DNA of 64,000 nucleotides from Phyllobacterium pellucidum (GTDB lineage Bacteria > Pseudomonadota > Alphaproteobacteria > Rhizobiales > Rhizobiaceae): NCBI RefSeq assembly GCF_013327855.1, contig NZ_JABUMX010000008.1, positions 62,001 to 126,000 of the forward strand, read 5' to 3'. Below the pieces are notes generated by a model. That model made no database searches. It was not told the DNA's origin and saw only the letters and a program-made list of their open reading frames with translations. Below, one piece after another: positions 36,412-43,912 of this stretch. A program made the translations under genes and the position numbers. Numbering within the stretch: the first letter of the stretch is position 1; the number at the start of each line of letters is the position of its first letter.

Positions 36412-36437
36412 AAAAGGGCGCCACTGGCGCCCTTTTT
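36412..36437. terminator. Bidirectional terminator after the BMP operon
   Basis: AAAAGGGCGCC, loop ACT, GGCGCCCTTTTTT: a 7-bp perfect GC stem with A and T runs on either side. It ends both the ABC operon (plus strand) and the bfr unit (minus strand). Confidence 0.9.
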
Positions 36438-36457
36438 TGTGTCCGGCAAATTCTGGT

Positions 36458-36943
36458 TCAATCGACGTCGTTGGCCGAAGCAGCATTGAGCTGGCCGTAG
36501 CGCTCGACGCCGATTGCGTTCAACAGATCGATCTGCGTCTCGAGGAAGTCGACATGACCTTCTTCATCCTTCAGGAGTTCGTCAAAAAGCTCCTTGGAGA
36601 CATAGTCGCCGAGCTGATCGCAGATTTCGCGGGATTTCTTGTAGGATTTGACCGCATCATATTCGCCCGCAAGGTCGGCCTCGAGCACTTCCTTGATGTT
36701 CTGGCCAATGCGTAGGGCGCCGATAGACTGCAGGTTGGGATGGCCTTCGAGGAAAATGATGCGCTGGATGATCTTGTCCGCGTGGTGCATTTCCTCGATG
36801 GATTCTTCACGCTCTTTCTTGGCGAGCTTGGTGTAGCCCCAATCGTCAAGCAGGCGATAGTGAAGCCAATATTGATTCACGGCCCCCAGTTCGAGGAACA
36901 AAGCTTCGTTAAGCCGCTCGATGACCTTTATGTCGCCCTTCAT
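36458..36943 (-). CDS. bfr: Bacterioferritin
   Basis: Haem-containing 24-subunit iron store with ferroxidase activity. The start at 36943 ([29 protein letters not shown]) gives 161 residues, the normal length; GGGAG stands upstream. The ferroxidase ligands can be seen in [19 protein letters not shown], the mid-helix GEYDAVKSY, and [12 protein letters not shown]. The Met of EEMHH is the haem ligand. The bfd gene is immediately upstream and overlaps it by 35 bases, so iron storage and release are made together. Confidence 0.97.
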   Translation of the reverse strand: MKGDIKVIERLNEALFLELGAVNQYWLHYRLLDDWGYTKLAKKEREESIEEMHHADKIIQRIIFLEGHPNLQSIGALRIGQNIKEVLEADLAGEYDAVKSYKKSREICDQLGDYVSKELFDELLKDEEGHVDFLETQIDLLNAIGVERYGQLNAASANDVD

Positions 36944-37220
36944 GTCGTGAACTCCCGTATTGGTGACGCAATTCCCGAACACGGTCGATGAATGAAACTG
37001 CAACAGAATCATCCGAACCATGGCGGAGGTGATATTCTTCCGTCACCTTTATGATGGTTTCAACGACATTTGGGAAGCAGCCACAGCAGCGTCCCCGCTT
37101 CTTCATGGCATGGTAAACCTTTGCAGGAACAACGAGTTGCCACGGATCGGCGTCGAGAAGTTCAATGATAGTATTCTCGACTTCCTTCTGGGTAATGATA
37201 TTGCAATGGCAAACTAGCAT
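36909..37220 (-). CDS. bfd: Bacterioferritin-associated ferredoxin
   Basis: [2Fe-2S] protein that reduces iron in bacterioferritin to release it. The N-terminus [15 protein letters not shown] has the CxC pair, and [10 protein letters not shown] carries the second pair. The central YHAMKKRG helix region is also typical. At 103 residues it is longer than the usual 64-90, with a basic His/Arg-rich tail that runs into the bfr start region. The tail could be real or simply a readthrough of the overlap. It is upstream of bfr on the same strand, and an Irr-type box lies about 290 bases before it. Confidence 0.9.
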   Translation of the reverse strand: MLVCHCNIITQKEVENTIIELLDADPWQLVVPAKVYHAMKKRGRCCGCFPNVVETIIKVTEEYHLRHGSDDSVAVSFIDRVRELRHQYGSSRHEGRHKGHRAA

Positions 37221-37777
37221 TTCGGGTCGACGCCGTATTCTTGAGAAGAAAGGGCCCCGACCTTCGACACCAAATCGGCATCAAAGCTTAAATAAGCTAT
37301 TGAAATAAAAGCGTTTTGTACGCAGAGACCTGAAAATACTGTCCCGAAAACGGGGGATACTATCGAACCAGACAATGGTTCCTCCAATCGCAAGGGTTCA
37401 AGGCCCAAACATCAAAGGTCATGCGTCACCGTAACGCTTGGTACATAAAACCGGCTATCGGGATAACTGTCAAATCTATGTGGTGAGATTATGTCATGTT
37501 TTCAAGTAGTTAGAATAGTTCTAAACTAGACAAATAACCTAACCAATTCAATCAGGTTAAACCACCAGTGGTCATTTGCAGCGCAAATTCCCGGCGAAAT
37601 CCGGTTATGTGTCAAAACGTCTCATGCGCCTTAATGAAAAGCTTCTTCTGTCAAAGGTTCGTCACAGCATACCCGGCAAAACCCAATACCGGGTCGCGCT
37701 CACGCAGAATCAGTCGCTCGGGAGCACGACAGTGCGCTCCCGCGTGAAGACGCAATGCTGGATGAAAAACCGCGCGG
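37221..37777. other. Intergenic region between rirA and bfd
   Basis: 557 bases with no convincing gene. It holds the bfd leader and an Irr-type box at 37510-37524. The rest is ordinary AT-richer intergenic sequence, with a run of short inverted repeats around 37340-37370. The long distance from the box to bfd suggests either a long leader RNA or a promoter I cannot place. Confidence 0.5.
37510..37524. promoter_or_regulatory. Irr-type iron control element (ICE) upstream of bfd
   Basis: TTAGAATAGTTCTAA is a perfect 6-3-6 palindrome, matching the rhizobial iron control element TTTAGAA-N3-TTCTAAA. Irr, a haem-sensing regulator, represses iron-storage genes through such boxes when iron is scarce. 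Its target here is probably the bfd-bfr unit. Confidence 0.7.
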
Positions 37778-38239
37778 CTAGCTTGCCGCCGCCAGTCGCT
37801 TCTCGATGATGTCGATACCGAGGAGTGCGCGCACGTCGCGCTTGTCCACGATATCTTCGATCGTATATTGTGCGAGGACTTCGAAGAAAGCGTTGAGCGC
37901 CTTGCGCAGCGCGGAATTCAGGCCACAGCTGTCGATCAATGGGCAGTCGGCGCCATCATTGTCGAAGCATTCGGCCATAGAGAAATTCTCTTCGGTCACC
38001 CGAACCACGTCGAAGAGGGTGATGTCCTTCGCGGGTTTGCCGAGCTTCACGCCGCCATTGCGGCCGCGTACGGTCTCGATAAAACCATTCTCGACCAGCG
38101 GCTGGAGGATCTTGAAAAGAAAGAGCTCTGAGACTGTGTATGCTTGTGCGATCTCGCCGATCCGGCTCAGATTGCCCTCGTTGGCAGCACAATACATGAG
38201 AATGCGGATTGCATAATTCGTCTGTCTTGTCAGGCGCAT
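37778..38239 (-). CDS. rirA: Rhizobial iron regulator RirA (Rrf2 family)
   Basis: An [4Fe-4S]-binding repressor of iron-uptake genes. The 153-residue Rrf2 protein begins MRLTRQTNYAIRILMYCAAN. It has a winged helix (LSRIGEIAQAYTVSELFLFKILQPL, then VRGRNGGVKLGKPA). The three cluster cysteines fall at Cys91, Cys99 and Cys105 (CFDNDGADCPLIDSC), exactly where RirA has them, which separates it from IscR and NsrR. An Irr-type box lies 111 bases upstream, matching the known Irr-RirA link in rhizobia. Confidence 0.95.
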   Translation of the reverse strand: MRLTRQTNYAIRILMYCAANEGNLSRIGEIAQAYTVSELFLFKILQPLVENGFIETVRGRNGGVKLGKPAKDITLFDVVRVTEENFSMAECFDNDGADCPLIDSCGLNSALRKALNAFFEVLAQYTIEDIVDKRDVRALLGIDIIEKRLAAAS

Positions 38240-38349
38240 CGGATTACTTCTCTTTCAACCTGAGCCAGGGACCGGTGCTGAACTATCGCATAAAACCGAC
38301 AGCTGGCAGCGTCACGGATTCAGGCATGCACTTTGAATCTGAGCCGCAG

Positions 38350-38366
38350 TTTAGAATTATTCTTGA
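38350..38366. promoter_or_regulatory. Irr-type iron control element upstream of rirA
   Basis: TTTAGAATTATTCTTGA differs from the ICE consensus TTTAGAA-N3-TTCTAAA in two bases of the right arm. It lies 111 bases before the rirA start, in the only upstream region of that gene. The Irr control of rirA is known in Agrobacterium and other rhizobia; here it is inferred. Confidence 0.6.
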
Positions 38367-38427
38367 TAAAGTAAACGATAATATGAAGGCCGGCTTCATA
38401 TTATGCGCGAACCCAGAATGGGGCGCG

Positions 38428-38673
38428 TTACCGTACGAGTACGACGACCGAGGCCGTGATTAGTGCGGTCGTGACGAGCAGCAACAATCCGTAAAGACGG
38501 GGCTTGTCGAACAGGACCGCGAAGCCGGCGGACCATGCCACCACCGCAGCGCCCAAGGCATAAAGAAAACCTGCCTTGTGGGCCCAGGCAATATGAACAG
38601 CCATGAGGCCACCGATAATCAGGGCGCCAAACACAACCATGATGGCCAGAGCGTACTTCTCAAAATTGTCCAT
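38428..38673 (-). CDS. Small membrane protein (81 aa), paralogue of the one at 43400
   Basis: An 81-residue protein with three predicted membrane helices, opening MDNFEKYALAIMVVFGALIIGGLMA. It has a conserved DKPRLYGLLLLVTTALI ending. The gene at 43400-43645 encodes a clear paralogue with the same length, the same MD-[NR]-x-E start and the same D-[KQ]-PRLYGL motif. Function is unknown. It lies divergent to a small lipoprotein region and upstream of rirA on the same strand. Confidence 0.75.
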   Translation of the reverse strand: MDNFEKYALAIMVVFGALIIGGLMAVHIAWAHKAGFLYALGAAVVAWSAGFAVLFDKPRLYGLLLLVTTALITASVVVLVR

Positions 38674-38831
38674 TCAAGGAACCCACTCTCAATACAAGCT
38701 CGAGACGGCCCGCTGGCGTCGAAACTGGACGGCGGCCGATAGCCAGACCTTCATAGACCGTTCGCACCCTCGAAGGCAATCGGATACGCCGAAGGACGCG
38801 GATTGCAGTAAACATGTGTGCGATAGGCAAC

Positions 38832-38856
38832 AAAAAAGGCCGGGAATTCCCGACCT
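38832..38856 (-). terminator. Rho-independent terminator for the lipoprotein gene
   Basis: Read on the minus strand: AAGGTCGGGAATTCCCGGCCTT, a stem with one mismatch, followed by TTTTTG. It lies about 110 bases downstream of the 76-aa lipoprotein gene. Confidence 0.7.
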
Positions 38857-38968
38857 TCCGAATTCGCCTCGATACCAGTGCCAGTACATCCGTGGTCAAA
38901 AGCAGAAGCGAATTTCTGGAACTTAAATAGGTAGGTGGATGCCGATATACAAGGGCAGCCCCGTCCGC

Positions 38969-39199
38969 TTATTTCCAGCAGCCATTGTTCTGGCCGTTTA
39001 GATTGTGAGAATCGATATCAATCCCGGCAGCAAAGTCGTTCTTGGCAAGATAGACCGCGGTTTCAGGCTTGAGGCGGATCTTGTTCCAGCCGGCGCAACT
39101 CGAATTGTGCGCGGGCGGCTGGCTCATCCAGCGCATGGCGCCGCAATTGGTTACCGCGAACGCGCAGGGCAAAAGGAGGGCCAGGCTCAGTTTCTTCAT
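38969..39199 (-). CDS. Small lipoprotein (76 aa)
   Basis: A 76-residue protein with a signal peptide and a lipobox-like VTNC giving Cys19. The mature part contains SCAGWNKIRLKPETAVYLAKND and ends NNGCWK. This pattern, a G-W-x-x-I-x segment with an N-terminal and a C-terminal cysteine, occurs in a family of small rhizobial and phage-associated lipoproteins. The two mature cysteines could form a disulfide. Function is unknown. Confidence 0.7.
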   Translation of the reverse strand: MKKLSLALLLPCAFAVTNCGAMRWMSQPPAHNSSCAGWNKIRLKPETAVYLAKNDFAAGIDIDSHNLNGQNNGCWK

Positions 39200-39313
39200 C
39201 TTTCGTACTTTCGACGCGTTGTTAGAGTGGGTGCAATCGAGAACGTCCGCGCCCTCATCGCATAATTTGAACGCGGCTGAAATTGGACCTTCGGGTGATG
39301 AGCGCGCTTCAAC

Positions 39314-39676
39314 TTAGTCATCATTGCTGGCGTTGAGTTCTTGCGGCCTCAACCCCTCGGCAGCCCGCGCGGTAAGCGATTGTGCCAGGATCAAGCGGCG
39401 CGATTTGAGAAGCGGTGCGTTCATCGCCTGAAGCTTGGGCATGCGCGGATTGTTCTCGTGCGCCGTAACCGCCGCCTCGTTTGCGTAAAGTTCGTTGACG
39501 ATCACCCTGTTCGGGATCGGCGTTCCGTCGCGTTCGATCGGCTTGATCACTTCAAATCGCAAGCAACCCGCTTCCTCTTCAAGGGTCCTGCGGGCATGTT
39601 CACGAATAATCGCAGTAAATTCCTCTTCGCAGCCCTCATTGGTTTCGAATTCAACGATAATAGTAAGTGCAGTCAT
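39314..39676 (-). CDS. Antibiotic biosynthesis monooxygenase (ABM) domain protein
   Basis: A 120-residue dimeric alpha+beta-barrel domain protein. I chose the ATG at 39676 with GGAGAGA about 9 bases before it; the ATG at 39694 lies in that site. The motif sequence ALTIIVEFETNEGCEEEFTAIIREHARRTLEEEAGCLRFEV, then VIVNELYANEAAVTAHENNP, is typical of the ABM family. Members are quinol monooxygenases, LsrG-like isomerases or haem-degrading proteins. The substrate cannot be assigned; it is not an IsdG-type call. It is probably cytoplasmic. Confidence 0.85.
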   Translation of the reverse strand: MTALTIIVEFETNEGCEEEFTAIIREHARRTLEEEAGCLRFEVIKPIERDGTPIPNRVIVNELYANEAAVTAHENNPRMPKLQAMNAPLLKSRRLILAQSLTARAAEGLRPQELNASNDD

Positions 39677-39776
39677 AAAATTGATCTCTCCCATGCATTT
39701 TGAGGCTAACAGCCGTTATTCAACAAATCCAGACGCAAGGCCAATGGAGCTGCATTAACCAACGGCTTTTCTGACG

Positions 39777-39956
39777 TCAGCGCCTTCTCGTGACGAAAAA
39801 CAGGACGCCTCCGAAGATCATGGTCAACAGACCGATATAGAGCCAGCGCGTCTGCCCCACCATGAAGCTCCCGCCGAGGATGCTCAGTCCCTGCAGCGCC
39901 CAGATACCTCCCATGATCACAAGGAGAACCGAAACGATCGAAAGGGCGATCTTCAT
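39777..39956 (-). CDS. Two-helix membrane protein (59 aa)
   Basis: ATG at 39956 with AAGGAA upstream opens 59 codons. The product has two membrane helices (KIALSIVSVLLVIMGGIWALQ and RWLYIGLLTMIFGGVLFFV) with a GLSILGGSFMVGQT link and a basic end TRRR. Very similar small proteins with this Gly-rich loop are widely conserved in alphaproteobacteria, but their role is unknown. Confidence 0.75.
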   Translation of the reverse strand: MKIALSIVSVLLVIMGGIWALQGLSILGGSFMVGQTRWLYIGLLTMIFGGVLFFVTRRR

Positions 39957-40149
39957 TGCGTTACATTCCTTTTCAAATGCTTAGGGGTGCCAAGTGGAAC
40001 GACTTTCGGAAAAAAAGCAGGAACTTTCCGCTGCCGCAACCCGTTGACCAACGTCCTCGCCGCACCACCACCAGGCATCAGCTAAAGAACTCGCTTGGTC
40101 ATTGTGCACATTTCCAACCACACGAAACTCCAGTAAAAAGGAATTCCAG

Positions 40150-40626
40150 ATGACAACATATCAGTCGGAGTCCGCGATGGTGAAGGTCATTTTGAACCGC
40201 CAGACTTGGGTTCTGGTTGCCGACGGAGAAAAGGCACTTTTTCTGCGCAACAAGAACGATATGAACAATGTTCAGCTTGGCATTATTCACCAGTTGAGCC
40301 AGGCCAATCCGGCTACACGCGAGCAGGGCACCGACAAGCCCGGGCGATTTTCCAGCGGACCCGGCCTTGGCCGTGCGGCGGTCGACGACACCGATTGGCA
40401 TGAAATGGCGAAGAAACGCTTTGCCAAGGAAATCGCTGACACACTCTATGCCCACGCTCACAAGGGTGAGTTTGAGAAACTCGTCATTGTCGCGCCTCCG
40501 CTTATGCTGGGAGAGATGCGTCAAGAGTTCCACAAGGAAGTGTCGGACCGGGTGGTGGCCGAAATCCCCAAGACCCTGACGAACCATTCGACGACAGATA
40601 TTCAGGCCATCGTAGAAGAGAATTAA
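40150..40626 (+). CDS. Host attachment family protein
   Basis: A 158-residue protein starting at 40150 after AAGGAATTCCAG. Its body (WVLVADGEKALFLRNKND, then DKPGRFSSGPGLGRAAVDDTDWHEMAKKRFAKEIADTL and LVIVAPPLMLGEMRQEFH) matches the family called protein required for attachment to host cells. That family resembles the eRF1/archaeal release-factor domain 1. The name comes from an Agrobacterium gene; the molecular role is unclear and may concern ribosomes or stress. No signal peptide, so cytoplasmic. A hairpin terminator follows. Confidence 0.85.
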   Translation: MTTYQSESAMVKVILNRQTWVLVADGEKALFLRNKNDMNNVQLGIIHQLSQANPATREQGTDKPGRFSSGPGLGRAAVDDTDWHEMAKKRFAKEIADTLYAHAHKGEFEKLVIVAPPLMLGEMRQEFHKEVSDRVVAEIPKTLTNHSTTDIQAIVEEN

Positions 40627-40699
40627 GTATCAGGTCGTTGGGTAGAGCGGCAGTTGAAGGCAAGGTTCATGCGCCTTCAATCCAGCTCTTCCTAACAAG

Positions 40700-40729
40700 C
40701 AAAACCCCTGCCTTGGCGGTAGGGGTTTC
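40700..40729 (+). terminator. Hairpin terminator after the host-attachment gene
   Basis: AAAACCCCTGCC, short loop, GGCGGTAGGGGTTT forms a GC-rich stem followed by a short T run. It lies about 75 bases after the stop codon. Confidence 0.65.
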
Positions 40730-40885
40730 GCGGGTTGAGGCTTGATTTGGCTCTAGCAAACTGGATTCTGGATAAAAATATCGCGCATCGTTTCAGTGCG
40801 GCTCAGGCTCAAGGCACCGCTACACTCAACTTGTAGAGATGCTACCACAAGTATCGCGAATTTCAAGAAATAGATGCTGATAACG

Positions 40886-41044
40886 TTATTTCGATGAACG
40901 TTTTAGACGCTCTACTTCTTCTTCCAGATGTTTAATTCGTTCTTCCAAGGCATTGATTGCCTTAAAGACAGCAACGCCCATGCCTTTGAAATCACCGCTA
41001 TGGATCGCGGCTTCGATCGCATGTCTGGCATTTTCAATCGACAT
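40886..41044 (-). CDS. Small coiled-coil protein (52 aa)
   Basis: The start at 41044 has an ideal GGAGGTAGAG ribosome site; the longer frame to 41137 crosses a hairpin. The 52-residue protein has a helical N-terminus (SIENARHAIEAAIHSGDFKGMGVAVFKAINALEERI). A heptad coiled coil follows (KHLEEEVERLKR), so it probably oligomerises. No family is known to me. The upstream region holds a 12-bp perfect hairpin. Confidence 0.6.
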   Translation of the reverse strand: MSIENARHAIEAAIHSGDFKGMGVAVFKAINALEERIKHLEEEVERLKRSSK

Positions 41045-41082
41045 CTCTACCTCCACTTGTGCCGGGACGGTACATGCAGAAA

Positions 41083-41113
41083 GCCCAATCCTCAAGGGGC
41101 ATGAGGATTGGGC
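41083..41113. promoter_or_regulatory. 12-bp perfect hairpin before the coiled-coil gene
   Basis: GCCCAATCCTCA at 41083-41094 and TGAGGATTGGGC at 41102-41113 form a perfect stem with a 7-base loop. It lies 39 bases before the start of the 52-aa gene. It could be a weak terminator of something upstream (the T run after it is short) or a control element in the leader. Confidence 0.55.
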
Positions 41114-41212
41114 CATGTTGGCTTGTGGGTTAGCCAAGGGCTGGTTTGGGGGAACCAGTACATTTAAAACGCGAGATCGCGAACTTGGTTCCGGAATTTT
41201 CTAAAGAATCTT

Positions 41213-42307
41213 CTAATCGGTCACTGCGCTCAAGGGCGGGTAGTCGGTGTAGCCTCGTTCACCGGACGTATAGAAGGTGGATTTGTCTGCTGCACTAAGA
41301 CCCGCGCTCAGTCGCCACCGTTCCGGCAGATCGGGGTTGGCAATGAAGGCCTCGCCCACGGCAACGAGATCAGCAGCGCCCGACGCCAGCACGTTTTCTG
41401 CGTCAGCGCGCCCATAGCCACCGGCAACAATGAGCGTTCCGCCGAATGTATCGCGAATGCCTTTCAATGTCCGCGGCTGGCCAATCGACTGCACTATCGG
41501 CTCGACGATGTGAAGGTAGGCCAGTCCGAGCGGATCGAGCAACGCGGCAATCCCGGCGAAATTGCCCACAGGATCGCTGTCGCTCATCCCCTGATAGGTA
41601 TTTGTCGGGGATAGACGGACGCCAACGCGGGCGGCCGGCCAATGCATCTGGGTTGCAGCGATGATCTCGATGAGGAGGCGAGTCCGGTTACTGACCGAGC
41701 CGCCATAACGATCGGTCCGGATATTGCTGCCGTCGCGCAAGAACTGATCGATCAGATAGCCATTGGCCCCATGGATCTCGATACCATCGAAACCTGCTGA
41801 TCGAGCCCGTCTTGCGGCGGCCGCAAACTCGGCGACGATCGTGCCTATTTCCGGGATTTCGAGCGCGCGCGGTGTGGCGTAAGGCTCGGGACCGGTCGAC
41901 GTGTAGATAGTCCCGGATGCGGCGAGTGCCGATGGTCCCACCGGTTGCCTGCCGTCAAGCAATTGCGAAGGATGGGCCGTGCGTCCCATATGCGACAATT
42001 GGGCGAAGATCTTTCCGCCGGCGCCGTGAACGGCATCAGTCACCAGGCGCCAGCCGGATTCCTGGGCTGAATTGGTGAGCCCCGGCCTCGTCGGAACATC
42101 GATTGTGCTGAACGGATCGACTTCGATCGATTCCGAAATGATCAGTCCGGCGCCGGCACGCTGGCGATAATAAAGGGCGTTGAGTTCGCTGGGGATCTTG
42201 CCGTGCATCGCGCGGCGGCGCGTCATCGGAGCCATGACGATGCGGTTCGAGAGGGAAAGGTCGCCGAACGTCATCGGCGCAAACAGGCATGGAGCAGACA
42301 TTGTCAC
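41213..42307 (-). CDS. Old yellow enzyme family alkene reductase
   Basis: A 364-residue FMN flavoprotein barrel that reduces activated C=C bonds or nitrate esters using NADPH. The N-terminus LFAPMTFGDLSLSNRIVMAPMTRRRA and the catalytic segment GFDGIEIHGANGYLIDQFLRD (His-Gly-Ala-Asn for substrate binding), with NIRTDRYGGSVSNR, are clear. VGVRLSPTNTYQGM and the C-terminal VAVGEAFIANPDLPERW also match. A small 47-aa membrane ORF stands upstream on the same strand, and the flavin reductase is divergent beyond it. Confidence 0.93.
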   Translation of the reverse strand: MTMSAPCLFAPMTFGDLSLSNRIVMAPMTRRRAMHGKIPSELNALYYRQRAGAGLIISESIEVDPFSTIDVPTRPGLTNSAQESGWRLVTDAVHGAGGKIFAQLSHMGRTAHPSQLLDGRQPVGPSALAASGTIYTSTGPEPYATPRALEIPEIGTIVAEFAAAARRARSAGFDGIEIHGANGYLIDQFLRDGSNIRTDRYGGSVSNRTRLLIEIIAATQMHWPAARVGVRLSPTNTYQGMSDSDPVGNFAGIAALLDPLGLAYLHIVEPIVQSIGQPRTLKGIRDTFGGTLIVAGGYGRADAENVLASGAADLVAVGEAFIANPDLPERWRLSAGLSAADKSTFYTSGERGYTDYPPLSAVTD

Positions 42308-42350
42308 ATCAGGAATGAATTAAAGAGGCAAGGAAAATTCGAGCGGATGG

Positions 42351-42494
42351 TCAGGCCGGCAGCAGGTTGAACAGGATCGCCAGGTGAAAAGCGACTGCTG
42401 TTGCAAAAAGCAGGATACCGGGCGCTCGTTCCCGGACAAATCGGCGAGCGGGCCGGGCCAGGGTTGTGCGCTGGGCGAAGTCGATGGAGGCCAT
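42351..42494 (-). CDS. Possible small membrane protein (47 aa)
   Basis: A 47-codon frame with an N-terminal charged part (MASIDFAQRTTLARPARRFVRERAPG) and one clear hydrophobic helix (ILLFATAVAFHLAILFNLLPA). The ribosome site is poor. It stands 43 bases before the alkene reductase on the same strand. The charge-then-helix layout is reasonable for a small membrane protein, but I cannot confirm it. Confidence 0.35.
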   Translation of the reverse strand: MASIDFAQRTTLARPARRFVRERAPGILLFATAVAFHLAILFNLLPA

Positions 42495-42850
42495 GAGGAA
42501 CCGATTCTCCGTTTGGTCGTGTGCCTATTTTGACGCATTGATTACACGATTAACACGATAGAGATTACGATTTGCGGCTGCCCTCCGGTAGGGTTTTGCG
42601 CCCCGGCTGTGTTCGGTAGGATTAAATTTCGTCTGAACCCTCCAAGTCAAAAGCGGATATCTCTACCACGATAGTCGTCTAAAGCGTCTCACTAGATTGG
42701 ATTTCTCCAAACTGTCGGGATAGGCAAAACAAAATCGCCAAAAGGTTGTATCGGGCGCAAAGCAAAAGCTGGCTGCCCGGGTGCCTGGTGTGGTGCAATT
42801 GCGGCACGACCTTCATTCGCGATCCGCGACCAACCTATGATGAGGAAAGT
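42495..42850. other. Intergenic region between the alkene-reductase unit and the flavin reductase
   Basis: 356 bases of divergent promoter region without a convincing gene. At 42542-42570 there are near-repeats of ACACGATTA/ACACGATAG and GATTACGATT, which might be binding sites for a regulator of the two divergent flavin-linked genes. Confidence 0.4.
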
Positions 42851-43393
42851 ATGTCCGTATTTTATTCGGGAGCGGGCGCGGCCCGCCGCGAGCTTTCCGT
42901 TGAACCAGACCTGTTCAAGGATTCCATGCGGCATCTCGCCGGTGCCGTGAGCGTCGTTACCGTCGGTCGCGGTGACGACCGAACCGGATTTACCGCAACA
43001 TCGGTTTCATCGCTGGCGGTCGATCCCGCTTCCGTGATCGTCAGTCTCAATCGCGATTCGTCCTCCTGGCCGGTGCTGCAGCGCCACGGCACGTTTTGCG
43101 TGAACGTTCTCGCCCACGATCAACGCCACGTGGCCGAGAGTTTCTCCGGGCGCGGCGGGCGAAAGGGGATCGACCGCTACAAGGATGCCGAGTGGCTGGA
43201 ACTTTCGACGGGCACCTTGGCGCTCGCTCATGCCCTGACTGTGCTCGATTGCGAACTCGATGACGCGATTGAACGGCATTCGCACGGCATTTTGATCGGC
43301 AGGGTGAGAGCAGTTACACTGCGCGCAAATGCCGAGCCGCTGCTCTACTGGCATGGCGCCTATCGTCACATCGCGCCGCAGTCCCGGAAATGA
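42851..43393 (+). CDS. Flavin reductase family protein
   Basis: A 180-residue FMN-binding split-barrel protein that reduces flavin or acts as the reductase partner of a monooxygenase. GAGGAAAGT precedes the ATG at 42851. The motifs are MRHLAGAVSVVTVGRGDDRTGFTATSVSSLAVDPASVIVSLNRDSSS and the domain end HSHGILIGRVRAVTL...LLYWHGAYRHI, the standard ending of this family. No partner monooxygenase is next to it; the divergent alkene reductase at 41213 also uses flavin. Confidence 0.93.
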   Translation: MSVFYSGAGAARRELSVEPDLFKDSMRHLAGAVSVVTVGRGDDRTGFTATSVSSLAVDPASVIVSLNRDSSSWPVLQRHGTFCVNVLAHDQRHVAESFSGRGGRKGIDRYKDAEWLELSTGTLALAHALTVLDCELDDAIERHSHGILIGRVRAVTLRANAEPLLYWHGAYRHIAPQSRK

Positions 43394-43399
43394 GAGGCG

Positions 43400-43645
43400 T
43401 CAAGTAACGATTGCGGTTATCGAACAGCCGATGAGCGCGACCGAGACAAAAAGAATAAGCCCGTAAAGGCGTGGCTGGTCGAAGATTACAGCAAAGCCAA
43501 GGAAGAAGGCGGAGCAGCCCGAAGCCAGTGCGAACAGGAAGGCCGGCTTATCGCCGGTCGCAATTGCGAACGCCATCAGGCCGGCTACGATCAACGCCCC
43601 GAAGACGATAAAGATCCAGGTTGCGAAGGTTTCGTAGCGGTCCAT
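43400..43645 (-). CDS. Small membrane protein (81 aa), paralogue of the one at 38428
   Basis: Start taken at 43645 with GGAGTACCGAAG upstream, giving exactly 81 residues. Three membrane helices are predicted and the ending DQPRLYGLILFVSVALIG matches its paralogue at 38428-38673. Roughly half the residues are alike by eye. It converges on the flavin reductase gene with only 6 bases between stops. Function is unknown. Confidence 0.75.
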   Translation of the reverse strand: MDRYETFATWIFIVFGALIVAGLMAFAIATGDKPAFLFALASGCSAFFLGFAVIFDQPRLYGLILFVSVALIGCSITAIVT

Positions 43646-43912
43646 CTTCGGTACTCCAGCATTCAACGGCATTCTGATCATTCCAATTACAACGAAACAT
43701 GGTGTGTCAGTCAAATCAATCGATGGAGGCCAAAACGTGACCCATATGCTTAGCGTTGCACAATTGCGCCATATTTGTCACAGCGCGGCGCGAACTGAAA
43801 CCTGCGGTTGTAGAGCACGCTGGTGAAATATAGGTTGCGTCTGGAGCGTTCTTCCAAGGAGCCAGCATAGCAATCGAGCTATGCCAGCTACTATTGTCAG
43901 GTGAGGGGAAGC

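Noticed and set aside
35306..36424. Minus-strand frame of 372 codons
   Set aside because: Antisense of the BMP binding-protein gene; no family pattern.
37214..37408. Minus-strand frame of 64 codons before bfd
   Set aside because: No family pattern, no ribosome site, and it lies in the bfd leader.
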